From: Streptomyces sp. GQFP
GTDB taxonomy: Bacteria > Actinomycetota > Actinomycetes > Streptomycetales > Streptomycetaceae
DNA length: 64,000 bases
Assembly (NCBI RefSeq): GCF_021545335.1
Contig: NZ_CP089312.1
Coordinates: 5,580,001 to 5,644,000, forward strand
Reading direction: 5' to 3'
The translations under genes were made by a program, and so were the position numbers. The notes under the pieces were generated by a model. The model saw only the letters and a list, made by a program, of their open reading frames with translations. It was not told where the DNA came from and ran no database searches. Shown here piece by piece: positions 50,750 through 59,572 of the stretch; positions within the stretch are counted from its first letter, which is position 1, and each line of letters opens with the position of its first letter.

Positions 50750-51690
50750 CTACGCGGCCGTTGCTTCAGTTGTCACCGTTACTCGGCTCAGTAGCTGCTC
50801 GTACGTTGGTCTGTCGAACTCGCCTGCCGTTGGGGACATGACCGTTGCCGTTGACAGGGCTGTTGCTCTGGTCAGGCGTTCGGGCCAGGGGAGTTGGTCG
50901 ATCAGGCCCGACAGCAGGCCCGCGACCGCCGAGTCGCCCGCGCCTGTCGGGTTGCCCCTGACGCAGGTTGGCGGGGTCGCTCGCCAGCGGCCCTCCGGGG
51001 TCACCGCGAGCAGGCCGTCCGGGCCCAGTGAGGCCACCACCGCCCGTGCGCCGCGTCTGCGGACGTCCCGGGTGGCCTGTGACGGCTCGTGGGAGCCGGT
51101 GAGTTCGGTGAGTTCGGCGGCGTTCGGCTTGACCAGGTCGGGGCGGGCCGCGACCCCGCGCCTGAGCGGCTCCCCGCTGGTGTCGAGCAGCACGGGTACG
51201 CCGGCTGCCCGTGCGGTGCGGATGAGGTGGGCGTACGCGCCCCCGGCACCCCCGGCGGCAGGCTTCCGCAGAGGGCCACCACCGAGACCGACGGCAGCAG
51301 CCCCTCGTACACGTCCTGGAAGGCGGACCACTCTGCCGGGGTGACCTGCGGGCCCGGTTCGTTGAGTTGGGTCGCTTCCGGTGTCAGGTTCGCGGCCGTC
51401 TCCTCGACCACCGCTATCGTGCGGCGAGTTGAGCCCGCCACCGGGACCAGGGCGTCCAACACACCTGGTGTGGCGGTGAGTTGGTCCTGTACCGCCCGTC
51501 CGGCCGGGCCGCCCGCGAAGCCGGTGACCGTCACCTCGTGGCCGAGGGCGGCCAGGACCCGGGCCACGTTCAGGCCCTTGCCGCCCGGGCGTTCGGTCAC
51601 CGAGGTGACCCGATGGGAGGCGTACGGGCGCAACTCCCGTACGCGGTACGTGATGTCCAGCGCGGTGTTCAGCGTGACCGTGAGGATCAC
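50750..51690 (-). pseudogene. PfkB-family sugar kinase (1-phosphofructokinase/tagatose-6-phosphate-kinase type), frameshifted
   Basis: GTG 51690 with GGGAGGGAGG upstream. The N-terminal half reads MILTVTLNTALDITYRV, RPGGKGLNVARVLAALGH, VVALCGSLPPGVPG. After a run of five Cs (51240-51244 on the plus strand) the frame breaks; the C-terminal half continues in another frame with AYAHLIRTARAAGVPVLLDT, VKPNAAEL and the ATP/catalytic NPTGAGDSAVAGLL. One base is missing, so this is either a real pseudogene or a sequencing error in a homopolymer. If intact it would phosphorylate a sugar phosphate next to nagA. Confidence 0.75.
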
Positions 51691-51722
51691 CGGGGCTGCC
51701 TCCCTCCCTCGGCGCAGGCCGG

Positions 51723-52925
51723 TTACGGCAGTTGAGGCTTCAATACCCAACTCCCCTTGCGCATCACGCCCTTGAGCGCGAAGTCCGCGTCGAGCAGTAC
51801 CAGGTCCGCGTCCTTGCCCGGTTCCAGGGAGCCCACCCGGTCGTACATACCCAGCAGGCGGGCCGGGTTGGCGGAGAGGGCGGCGACCGCGTCCACGACG
51901 GGGATGTGGTCGACGGTGACCGCTCGGCGGAACGCGCGGTCCAGGGTGAGGGTCGAGCCCGCGATCGAGCCGCCCTCGACCAGCCGTGCCACGCCCTCGC
52001 TGACCTCGACCTCCAGCGGGCCGAGGAGGTAACGGCCGTCGCCGAAGCCGGCCGCGTCCATCGCGTCCGTGATGAACGCCACGCGGTCCGCTCCCGCGCT
52101 GTGGAAGGCGAGTTGGAGGGAGGCGGGGTGGAGGTGGGTTCCGTCGTTGATGAGTTCTACTGTGATCCGTTCGTCTTCCAGTAGCGCGGCGATCGGGCCC
52201 GGGGCGCGGTGGCCCAGCGCCGGCATCGCGTTGAAGAGGTGTGTCGCCACCGTCGCGCCCGCGTCGATGGCCTCCACCGTCTGTTCGTACGTCGCGTCCG
52301 TGTGGCCGATCGCCGCGATGACGCCGTGCTCGGCGAGCAGCCGTACGGAGTCGAGGCCGCCGGGGAGTTCGGTGGCGAGGGTGACCATGCGGGCGTGGCC
52401 GCGCGCCGCGTCGATCAGCTTGCGGACCTCCGCCGGGTCCGGGTCGCGCAGCAGCTCCTCGGAGTGGGCGCCCTTGCGGCACGGGGAGATGAAGGGGCCC
52501 TCGAAGTGGACGCCGGCGATGTCGCCCTGTTCGGCCAGTTCGGAGAGGAGGCCGGCCTGGGCGGTGAGGGTGTCCATGTCGCCGGTGACCGTGCTGGCTA
52601 CGAGGGTGGTGGTGCCGTGGGTTCGGTGGGTGTGGATGCCCTTGAGTACGTCTTCCGCTGTGCCGGAGGTGAAGGAGGCTCCGCCGCCGCCGTGGTTGTG
52701 CAGGTCCACGAAACCGGGGATCAGCCAGTGGCCTCGTACGTCGATCTCGTGGGCGTTTTGGTGTGGGTGCTCGGCGATTCGCGTGCCCTCGATGGCCAGT
52801 TGGGCGCCGTCGGTGATTCCTGTGGGGAGTACCAGCTTGGCGCCCTTGAGTACCAGGTTGTGTGCGTGGTGCGGGGCGGTGGGGGCTGGTCGCGCAGTTC
52901 CCCGCGCCCCTAGGTGGGTTGCCAT
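51723..52925 (-). CDS. nagA: N-acetylglucosamine-6-phosphate deacetylase
   Basis: About 400 aa, amidohydrolase superfamily. Metal-binding VDLHNHGGGG, then IAGVHFEGPFISPCRKGAH, the substrate loop IGHTDATYEQTVEA, THLFNAMP, and FITDAMDAAG. It removes acetate from GlcNAc-6-phosphate, giving glucosamine-6-phosphate. ATG 52925 overlaps the upstream kinase stop by one base. The first 18 residues (MATHLGARGTARPAP...) are encoded by a copy of the short repeat element and are not family-like; the normal fold starts at LVLKGAKLVLPTG. Confidence 0.92.
   Translation of the reverse strand: MATHLGARGTARPAPTAPHHAHNLVLKGAKLVLPTGITDGAQLAIEGTRIAEHPHQNAHEIDVRGHWLIPGFVDLHNHGGGGASFTSGTAEDVLKGIHTHRTHGTTTLVASTVTGDMDTLTAQAGLLSELAEQGDIAGVHFEGPFISPCRKGAHSEELLRDPDPAEVRKLIDAARGHARMVTLATELPGGLDSVRLLAEHGVIAAIGHTDATYEQTVEAIDAGATVATHLFNAMPALGHRAPGPIAALLEDERITVELINDGTHLHPASLQLAFHSAGADRVAFITDAMDAAGFGDGRYLLGPLEVEVSEGVARLVEGGSIAGSTLTLDRAFRRAVTVDHIPVVDAVAALSANPARLLGMYDRVGSLEPGKDADLVLLDADFALKGVMRKGSWVLKPQLP
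52879..52911 (+). repeat. Short terminator-like repeat family 2 (copy 4), inside nagA
   Basis: GTGGGGGCTGGTCGCGCAGT and TCCCCGCGCCCCT on the plus strand lie inside the 5' end of nagA (minus strand) and code for its N-terminal ARGTARPAPTAP segment. Confidence 0.85.
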
Positions 52926-53866
52926 CAGGGCGTTGCCTCCGTGAGGTCGGTGACGGTCAGGAGATCCCAGGCCAGCAGGCCCGCGCCGAGGCAGCCTGCG
53001 GTGTCTCCGAGGGCTGCGGGGACGATGGTTGGGAGCTTTTGGAAGGTGATTCGCTGTTGTACGGCGGTGCGTAGCGGGGTGAACAGGGTGTCGCCCGCCT
53101 CTGCCAGGCCGCCGCCGATGATCAGGGTGCGGGGGTCCAGGAGGGTGAGGGCGGTGACCAGGCCGTCGGCCAGGGCGTCGATTGCCGCATGCCAGACTTC
53201 GTGGGCGCGTGGGTCGCCTGCGTCCACCGCTCTTGCGCAGTCCGCCGCGTCCGCGCCGGGGGTCTGCGAGGCCGTCGCCCAGGCCTCGCTCACCGCCGAC
53301 GCCGATGCGTACCGTTCCAGGCAGCCTCGCTGGCCGCATGGGCAGGGGGTGCCGCCGGGGCGTACGACGATGTGGCCGATCTCGCCCGCGAAGCCGTGTG
53401 CGCCCGCCTCCACACGGCCGTCGATGCCGATCGCGCCCGCGATGCCGGTGCCGAGGGGGACGAAGAGGAAGCGGTCGGCTCCCTGGCCGGCCCCGATCCG
53501 GCCCTCCGCCAAGCCGCCCGTGCGGACGTCGTGGCCCAGGGCGACCGGCAGGCCGAGCCGTTCGGTGAGCAGGGCGCGCAGGGGTACGTCGCGCCAGCCG
53601 AGGTTCGCCGCGTAGACGGCGAGGCCCCGGTCGGCGTCGACGATGCCGGGGACGGAGACCCCGGCGGCCACGGCGCTCTCGCCGAGGTGGGCGATGCCGT
53701 GGGCGCGCAGGTCGGCGGCGAAGCCGAGGATCGTCTCGACCACGGCGTCGGGGCCGTGCTCGCGTCCGGTCGCACGGCGCGCCTGGTGCAGCAGGGCGCC
53801 GTCCGGCCCGATCAGGGCGGCTTTCATCGCGGTGCCGCCCACATCGAGGGCGATGACATGTCTCAC
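52925..53866 (-). CDS. nagK: ROK-family kinase, probably N-acetylglucosamine kinase NagK
   Basis: 313 aa. ATP-binding VIALDVGGTAMKAALIG, the ROK histidine-cysteine zinc motif EIGHIVVRPGGTPCPCGQRGCLE, LGTGIAGAIGIDG and DPRTLIIGGGLAEAG near the end. Upstream of nagA with one-base overlap and behind two dre sites, as in the S. coelicolor nagKA operon, it most likely phosphorylates GlcNAc. GTG 53866; the transcript may be leaderless. Confidence 0.9.
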   Translation of the reverse strand: MRHVIALDVGGTAMKAALIGPDGALLHQARRATGREHGPDAVVETILGFAADLRAHGIAHLGESAVAAGVSVPGIVDADRGLAVYAANLGWRDVPLRALLTERLGLPVALGHDVRTGGLAEGRIGAGQGADRFLFVPLGTGIAGAIGIDGRVEAGAHGFAGEIGHIVVRPGGTPCPCGQRGCLERYASASAVSEAWATASQTPGADAADCARAVDAGDPRAHEVWHAAIDALADGLVTALTLLDPRTLIIGGGLAEAGDTLFTPLRTAVQQRITFQKLPTIVPAALGDTAGCLGAGLLAWDLLTVTDLTEATP

Positions 53867-53893
53867 GGGGACAGTGTGGCCCGTCGACCCGCA

Positions 53894-53909
53894 AGAGGTC
53901 TAGTCCACT
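53894..53909 (-). promoter_or_regulatory. dre site 1 (DasR operator) for nagKA
   Basis: AGAGGTCTAGTCCACT fits the DasR consensus A(G/C)TGGTCTAGACCA(G/C)T at 14 of 16 positions, 28 bases upstream of nagK. Confidence 0.8.
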
Positions 53910-53911
53910 CA

Positions 53912-53927
53912 CGTGGTGTAGACCTGA
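53912..53927 (+). promoter_or_regulatory. dre site 2 (DasR operator) shared with the binding-protein gene
   Basis: CGTGGTGTAGACCTGA fits the DasR consensus at 12 of 16. Next to site 1, it can control both nagK and the divergent substrate-binding gene. Confidence 0.6.
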
Positions 53928-54001
53928 TGGCTCGGACAAATAAATTGAACGTACCAATGAACACATGTGTGAACGTTCGGTCGGGGTTTGGGGTTGAAGC
54001 A

Positions 54002-55276
54002 GTGCAGCGGCACAGGACAGGCATGATCGCGGCGGTGTCCGCACTCGGGATGACGGCGGCCCTCGGGGGCTGCGGAGCCACCGGCTCGGGTGAGGTCACC
54101 CTGAAGCTGGTCGCCGCCGACTACGGCGACTCCGACGCCAACAGCTCCCAGAAGTACTGGGACGACCTGGTCGCGGCGTACGAGGACGCCAACCCGGAGG
54201 TGAAGGTCGACGTCAGCGTCTACTCCTGGAACGACGTCGACCGCAAGGTCAAGGAGATGGTCGCCGCCGGTGACGCGCCCGACCTGGCGCAGATCGGCGC
54301 GTACGCCGACTACGCGGCCGAGGGCGACCTGTACCAGGCCGACGAGCTGCTCTCCATCCCGACGCAGGCCGACTTCGTCGCCCAGCTGGCCGACGCCGGC
54401 AAGGTCAAGCGCACCCAGTACGGCATGCCCTTCGCCGCCTCCACCCGCCTGCTCTTCTACAACAAGAAGCTCTTCACCGAGGCCGGTCTCACCCCGCCCA
54501 CCACCTGGAGCGAGCTGGCCGCCGACGCCGCCGCGCTGAAGGAGACGGGCGTGAAATACCCGTACGCGCTGCCTCTCGGCCCCGAGGAGGCGCAGGCCGA
54601 GACCCTCCAGTGGCTGCTCAGCGGCGGCGACGGCTACACCAGCGCCGTCGGGACGTACGGCATCGACTCCCCGCAGAACATCAAGACGTTCACCTGGCTC
54701 AAGGACGAACTCGTCGACAAGGGCCTCACCGGTCCCGTCGCCCCCGGCAAGCTCAACCGGGCCGACGCCTTCGCCGCGTTCGCGCGCGGTGAGGTCGGCA
54801 TGCTCAACGGCCATCCCTCGCTGATGAAGACGGCGGTGGCGCAGGGCGTGGACGTCGGCATGGTGCCGATGCCGGGGGAGGAGCGGTCGACGCGGGCCGC
54901 GATGGGCGTCGCCGACTGGATGATGGCGTTCAAGCAGAACGGCCACCGAAACGAGGTCGGCAAGTTCCTCGACTTCGTCTACGACGAGAAGAACGTGCTC
55001 GCCTTCTCGCGCAAGTACGACCTGCTGCCGGTCACCACCTCGGCCTCCACGGCGATGTCCGCCGCCGCCCAGGACAAGGACCTCGCCCCCTTCCTGGAGG
55101 AACTCCCGACCGCGCAGCTCTACCCGGTCGGCAAGACGTCCTGGGCGCAGGTCAGCGCGGACATCAAGAAGCGGATCGGTACGGCGTTCGCGGCGAACGG
55201 CAGCCCGGAAGCGGTCCTGACGACGCTTCAGGCGGAGGCCAACTCGGCGCAGAACGAGGCCGATTCCGCCGAATAG
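54002..55276 (+). CDS. ABC transporter substrate-binding lipoprotein (family 1), first of two
   Basis: About 424 aa from GTG 54002 (MQRHRTGMIAAVSALGM); in-frame ATG 53957 or 53927 would give longer signal peptides. Lipobox LGGC-G near residue 25. Mature protein: family-1 solute-binding fold (VTLKLVAADYGD, AGDAPDLAQIGAYADYAAEGDLYQADELL, MPFAASTRLLFYNK, YALPLGPEEAQAETLQWLL). No permease or ATPase gene is adjacent; the ligand is unknown but the nagKA/DasR context suggests an amino sugar or oligosaccharide. It is divergent from nagK. Confidence 0.85.
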   Translation: MQRHRTGMIAAVSALGMTAALGGCGATGSGEVTLKLVAADYGDSDANSSQKYWDDLVAAYEDANPEVKVDVSVYSWNDVDRKVKEMVAAGDAPDLAQIGAYADYAAEGDLYQADELLSIPTQADFVAQLADAGKVKRTQYGMPFAASTRLLFYNKKLFTEAGLTPPTTWSELAADAAALKETGVKYPYALPLGPEEAQAETLQWLLSGGDGYTSAVGTYGIDSPQNIKTFTWLKDELVDKGLTGPVAPGKLNRADAFAAFARGEVGMLNGHPSLMKTAVAQGVDVGMVPMPGEERSTRAAMGVADWMMAFKQNGHRNEVGKFLDFVYDEKNVLAFSRKYDLLPVTTSASTAMSAAAQDKDLAPFLEELPTAQLYPVGKTSWAQVSADIKKRIGTAFAANGSPEAVLTTLQAEANSAQNEADSAE

Positions 55277-55416
55277 GGCGGTGCACGAAGGGCTGGGCGG
55301 CCGGAAATGTTGCACGGCCGAAACGCCCGGGGCATTGGACTCGACCCCATGGTGCGGGAGGCTCTACGCGCGTCCACAGAGCGTGACGCGTGTGCCTCCC
55401 CGGGGAGGGGTCTGCC

Positions 55417-56700
55417 GTGCGAGAAGTGTGGGGCGGGAGTCGTTGGCCGGTCTTCGCCGCCGTGACGGTTCTGAGCATGGGGTCCGTCCTGGTGCTGGGC
55501 GGCTGCGGCGCGAGCGGTGAGGGATCCGGCGGGGTCACCCTCACCGTGGTCGCCACGAACTACGGCGACGGCGTCGTCAAGAACTCGGAGTCGTACTGGA
55601 ACCGGGTCGACACCGCCTTCGAGGCCGCCAACCCCGGCATCCGGATCGACGTCAAGGTGTACGAGCCCGGCGAGGCCGAGACGCAGGTCGCCAAGATGGT
55701 CGCGGCCGGCGACCCGCCCGACATCGCCCAGATCGGCAACTACGCGGACTACGCCGCCGACGGCCTCCTCTATCCGGCCGACGACCTGCTCTCCATCCGC
55801 GTCCAGGGCAACTTCCTGCCCAACCTCGTCGACGCGGGCACCACGGACCGCACCCAGTACGGCCTGCCCTTCCTCGCCTCGACCCGCCTCCTCTACGTCA
55901 ACAAGACCCTCTTCGCCGAGGCCGACCTCGAACCCCCCACCACCTGGGCGGAGTTGAGGGACGCGGCGCAGATCCTGGACGAGCGGGGAGTGAAATACCC
56001 GTACGCGCTCCCCCTCGGCCCCGAGGAGGCGCAGGCGGAAACTCTCCAATGGCTGCTCGGCGGAGGCGGCGGATACACGGGTGACACCGGCGAGTACGAC
56101 ATCGCCTCCGCCCGGAACATCTCCACCCTCACCTGGCTGCGCGACCGCCTCGTGGGCGAGGGCCTGACCGGCCCGATCCCACCCGACCTCCTCAACCGCA
56201 AGGCCGCGCTCGAGGCCTTCGTGGACGGCGAGGCGGGCATGGTCAGCGCGCCCGGCGCGCTCGTACGGGACATCGCGCGGTCCGTCGACCCCGTGGCGTA
56301 CGAGGCCGTCCCGATGCCGGGGCGCACGGCGGGCGTGATGACGGCGACGGTCGGTACGTCGGACTGGATCGCCGCGTTCAAGGACGGCGGCCATGTCGAG
56401 GAGATCGGTGAGTATCTCAACTTCCTGTACGAGGACAAGAACGTGGTGGATCTCGCGGGCACGTACCAGTTGCTGCCGGTGACGTCGTCGGCGTCCACGT
56501 CGATGCGGGCGAACAAGACGTACGAGGACCTGTGGGACGGCCTGGACGCGCTCGGCACCGCCCAGCTGTACCCGGTCGGCAAGCCGTCGTGGGCGGCCAC
56601 GAGCCGGAACATCCAGAAGACGGTCGGTGGGGCTGTGGTGGGGGAGGGGGAGCCGGGGGAGGTGCTGGGGGCGATACAGCGGGCGGCGACGGTGGAGTGA
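55417..56700 (+). CDS. ABC transporter substrate-binding lipoprotein (family 1), second of two
   Basis: 427 aa from GTG 55417 with GGGGAGGGG upstream. Lipobox VLGGC-G near residue 30. It is a clear paralogue of the gene before it, sharing GVKYPYALPLGPEEAQAETLQ, PADDLLSI and STRLLYVNK-type segments in the same order and ending with TAQLYPVGKPSWA. Duplicate binding proteins behind one regulator may take up related ligands. The spacer between the two (140 bases) has no strong terminator. Confidence 0.85.
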   Translation: MREVWGGSRWPVFAAVTVLSMGSVLVLGGCGASGEGSGGVTLTVVATNYGDGVVKNSESYWNRVDTAFEAANPGIRIDVKVYEPGEAETQVAKMVAAGDPPDIAQIGNYADYAADGLLYPADDLLSIRVQGNFLPNLVDAGTTDRTQYGLPFLASTRLLYVNKTLFAEADLEPPTTWAELRDAAQILDERGVKYPYALPLGPEEAQAETLQWLLGGGGGYTGDTGEYDIASARNISTLTWLRDRLVGEGLTGPIPPDLLNRKAALEAFVDGEAGMVSAPGALVRDIARSVDPVAYEAVPMPGRTAGVMTATVGTSDWIAAFKDGGHVEEIGEYLNFLYEDKNVVDLAGTYQLLPVTSSASTSMRANKTYEDLWDGLDALGTAQLYPVGKPSWAATSRNIQKTVGGAVVGEGEPGEVLGAIQRAATVE

Positions 56701-56736
56701 CTCCGGGTGTCAGTGGTGGGGGCTACGGTTCCTTGT

Positions 56737-56982
56737 ATGAACGACGGGGAGCGGCTGGGCCGGCTTGGGCAACGCGAGCAGGACATTCTCGCGTTGGAGC
56801 GGCGGGGGTTCTCGGGGCCGGGGGCGAAGGAGCGGGCGATACGGGAGGAGCTGGGGTTGGCGCCTGTGCGCTACTACCAGCTGCTGAACGCGCTGCTGGA
56901 CGATGAGCGGGCGTTGGCGTGTGATCCGGTGACGGTGAATCGGTTGCGGAGGGTGCGGGAGGGGAGGCGGGGTGAGCGGTAG
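56737..56982 (+). CDS. DUF3263 protein
   Basis: 81 aa small helical protein: LGQREQDILALERRGFSGPGAKERAIREELGLAPVRYYQLLNALLD, the DUF3263 core with a helix-turn-helix look. Function unknown, common in actinobacteria. TACGGT (56724-56729) lies 7 bases before the ATG, so the message is probably leaderless. A large inverted repeat follows. Confidence 0.8.
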   Translation: MNDGERLGRLGQREQDILALERRGFSGPGAKERAIREELGLAPVRYYQLLNALLDDERALACDPVTVNRLRRVREGRRGER

Positions 56983-57000
56983 GGGGTGCCGGGTTGGTTT

Positions 57001-57185
57001 CGCCCCCGCCGCCCCTACCCGTTCCCATCCCCTGGGGGCTGCGCCCCCAGACCCCCGCTGTCGGCCTGAACGGCCTCGTCCTCAAACGCCGGACGGGCTG
57101 GTTTGTCAGCCTGTCCGGCGTTTGAGGACAAGGGGGTTCGGGGGCGGAGCCCCCGAGGATGGGACGGGTAGGGGCGGCGGGGGCG
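57001..57185. repeat. Long inverted repeat family 1, copy C (most regular copy)
   Basis: Left arm from 57001 (CGCCCCCGCCGCCCCTACCC) to about 57105 and inverted right arm to 57185. GGTTTGTCAGCC lies at the centre. This copy could form a cruciform of about 90 bases per arm with nested hairpins. It separates DUF3263 from otsB. Confidence 0.88.
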
Positions 57186-57204
57186 AGGAAGATAGGGTCG
57201 GGAC

Positions 57205-58050
57205 ATGGACTCGCTGCCTACGCCCGTGACGCAGGCCGGGCGGGACGGGCTCGATGCCGTCCTGTCGCAGCCCCGCGGCGCCGTCGTCGTCCTCGACTTC
57301 GACGGAACCCTCGCTCCCATCGTCGCCGACCCCGAGCAGGCCCGCGCCCACCCCCGGACACTCGACGCCCTCTCCACCCTCGCCCCCCACATCGCCTCCG
57401 TCGCCGTCCTCACCGGCCGCCCCGCCGCCGTCGCCGTCCGGCTCGGCGGCTTCGCGGGCGCCCCCGGCCTCGAACACCTCACCGTCCTCGGCCACTACGG
57501 CACCGAACGCTGGGACGCCGCCACCGGCACGGTCACCGCCCCCGCCCCCCACCCCGGCGTCGCCGCCGTCCGCGCCGAACTCCCCGGATTCCTCGACCGC
57601 CACGGCGCCTCGCAGGGCACCTGGGTCGAAGAGAAGGGGCGGGCCGTCGCCGTCCACACCCGGCGTGCAGCGGACCCGCAGGCCGCCTTTGACGCCCTGC
57701 GCGAACCCCTCGCCGACCTCGCCACCCGCCACGGCCTCATCGTCGAACCCGGCCGCCTCGTACTGGAACTGCGCCCACCCGGCATGGACAAGGGCGTCGC
57801 CCTCCAGGAGTACGTCCGCGAGACCGGCGCCACCTCGGTCCTCTACGCCGGCGACGACCTCGGCGACCTCCCGGCGTTCGCGGCGGTGGAGAAGCTCCGC
57901 CAGAACGGCATCCCGGGGCTGCTGGTCTGCAGCGGCAACGGCACCGAGGAGGTCACGGAGATCGCGGAACGCGCCGACCTCGTCGTCGACGGGCCCGCCG
58001 GCGTCGTACACCTGCTTCACGTCCTTGGGCAGGCCGTCGTCAGTCGCTAG
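57205..58050 (+). CDS. otsB: Trehalose-6-phosphate phosphatase
   Basis: 281 aa HAD-type phosphatase that removes phosphate from trehalose-6-phosphate. Motif I VVVLDFDGTLAPIV, motif II VAVLTGRP, LEHLTVLGHYGTERW (substrate), and GDDLGDLPAF (motif IV, metal). TAGGGT (57192-57197) lies 7 bases before ATG 57205, so the mRNA is likely leaderless. It converges on otsA with only 3 bases between the stops. Confidence 0.93.
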   Translation: MDSLPTPVTQAGRDGLDAVLSQPRGAVVVLDFDGTLAPIVADPEQARAHPRTLDALSTLAPHIASVAVLTGRPAAVAVRLGGFAGAPGLEHLTVLGHYGTERWDAATGTVTAPAPHPGVAAVRAELPGFLDRHGASQGTWVEEKGRAVAVHTRRAADPQAAFDALREPLADLATRHGLIVEPGRLVLELRPPGMDKGVALQEYVRETGATSVLYAGDDLGDLPAFAAVEKLRQNGIPGLLVCSGNGTEEVTEIAERADLVVDGPAGVVHLLHVLGQAVVSR

Positions 58051-58053
58051 TCG

Positions 58054-59484
58054 TCAGTCGTTCAGTGCGGTCAGCTGGTCCAGGAACCACTGCGCCGGTG
58101 GCAGTGCCGTCGCCGCCGCTGCCAGGCGTTTCGTGCGTTCCGCCCGTTCCCCCGGCCCCATGTTCAGCGCCTCCTCCAGCGCCCGCGCCGTCTCCATCAC
58201 GTCGTACGGGTTCACCACGATCGCGTCCTCGCCCAGCTCCTCGTACGCCCCCGCCTCCCGCGACAGCACCAGCGCGCACCCCTCGTCGGAGACCACCGGG
58301 ATCTCCTTGGCGACCAGGTTCATGCCGTCGCGGATGGGGTTGACCAGGGCCACGTCGGCCAGGCGGTAGGCCGCCAGGGAGCGGGCGAAGTCGTCCTTCA
58401 CGTGGAGGACGACCGGGGTCCAGGTCGGGGTGCCGTACGACGAGTTGATGTCGTCCGCCACTCGCTGAACCTCCGCCGTGTAGTCGCGGTAGACCGCCAG
58501 GTCCTGGCGGGAGGGGTACGCGAACGCCACGTGGACGACCCGTTCTCGCCACTCCGGGCGGTTCTCCAGCAGCTGCCGGTACGCCAGCAGGCCCCGCACG
58601 ATGTTCTTCGACAGCTCGGTGCGGTCGACTCGGACGATGGTCTTTCGGTCGGTTCCGCCGATTTCCGCGCGCAGGGCCGCCATCCGGTCCGCCACGTCCG
58701 GCTCGTGCGCGCGTCGGCGCAGGAAGTCCGCGTCCGCGCCCAGGCCGTGCACCCCGATACGGGTGTCGCCCAGGCCGCCTAGCAGGTCCGTACAGCAGGC
58801 CGTGAACGCGTCGGCCCAGCGTTGGGTGAGGAAGCCCAGGCGGTCCGCGCCGAGCATGCCGCGCAGGAGCTGTGCGGAGATGTCGTACGGCAGCATCCGG
58901 AAGTAGTCCGCCGGTGCCCACGGCGTGTGGGAGAAGTGGCCGATGCGGAGGTCCGGGCGGAGGGCGCGCAGCATGCCGGGGACCAGGCACAGGTGGTAGT
59001 CCTGGACCACCACCGACGCGCCCTCGGCCGCCTCCTTCGCCAGCGCCTCCGCGAACGCGCGGTTGTAGGCCTCGTACGACGCCCACTGGCGCCGGAACTC
59101 CGCGTCGAAGACCGGCTCCAGCGGGGTCTGGTACAGCATGTGGTTCACGAACCAGAGCACCGAGTTGGCGATGCCGTTGTACGCGTCCGCGTGGACGTCG
59201 GCCGGGACCGCGAGCATCCGTACGCCCGGCTCGCCCTCGCCGCGCCGTACCGCCTCGCGGTCGCCGTCGCCGAGGGCCGAGCAGACCCACAGGGCGCCCG
59301 CGTCCGGGCCGATCGCCGAGAGCCCGGAGACCAGCCCGCCGCCGCCGCGCCTGGCGTGCAGCGAGCCGTCCTCGCGGACCTCGTACGTGACCGGGCCGCG
59401 GTTGGACGCGACCAGCACCCGGTAGTCGCCCGGACTGTGGCCCGGACTGTCCTGCACATCCTGTGCACCCTGCGTTGAAGCCAT
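58054..59484 (-). CDS. otsA: Trehalose-6-phosphate synthase (GT20)
   Basis: 476 aa glycosyltransferase that joins UDP- or GDP-glucose to glucose-6-phosphate. RVLVASNRGPVTYEVREDG, NGIANSVLWFVNHMLY, QDYHLCLVPGMLR, FSHTPWAPADYFRMLPY, VDRTELSKNI, and the catalytic VNPIRDGMNLVAKEI and SREAGAYEEL segments are all present. Convergent with otsB. An MASTQ start at ATG 59484. Confidence 0.93.
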   Translation of the reverse strand: MASTQGAQDVQDSPGHSPGDYRVLVASNRGPVTYEVREDGSLHARRGGGGLVSGLSAIGPDAGALWVCSALGDGDREAVRRGEGEPGVRMLAVPADVHADAYNGIANSVLWFVNHMLYQTPLEPVFDAEFRRQWASYEAYNRAFAEALAKEAAEGASVVVQDYHLCLVPGMLRALRPDLRIGHFSHTPWAPADYFRMLPYDISAQLLRGMLGADRLGFLTQRWADAFTACCTDLLGGLGDTRIGVHGLGADADFLRRRAHEPDVADRMAALRAEIGGTDRKTIVRVDRTELSKNIVRGLLAYRQLLENRPEWRERVVHVAFAYPSRQDLAVYRDYTAEVQRVADDINSSYGTPTWTPVVLHVKDDFARSLAAYRLADVALVNPIRDGMNLVAKEIPVVSDEGCALVLSREAGAYEELGEDAIVVNPYDVMETARALEEALNMGPGERAERTKRLAAAATALPPAQWFLDQLTALND

Positions 59485-59572
59485 ACGCCTCAACCTAGCC
59501 CGGGCCGGAAACACTCAAACGTACACACGTACGCCTCAGCCGTATACAAGCCCCCACGGGGCCCGCACTGGG

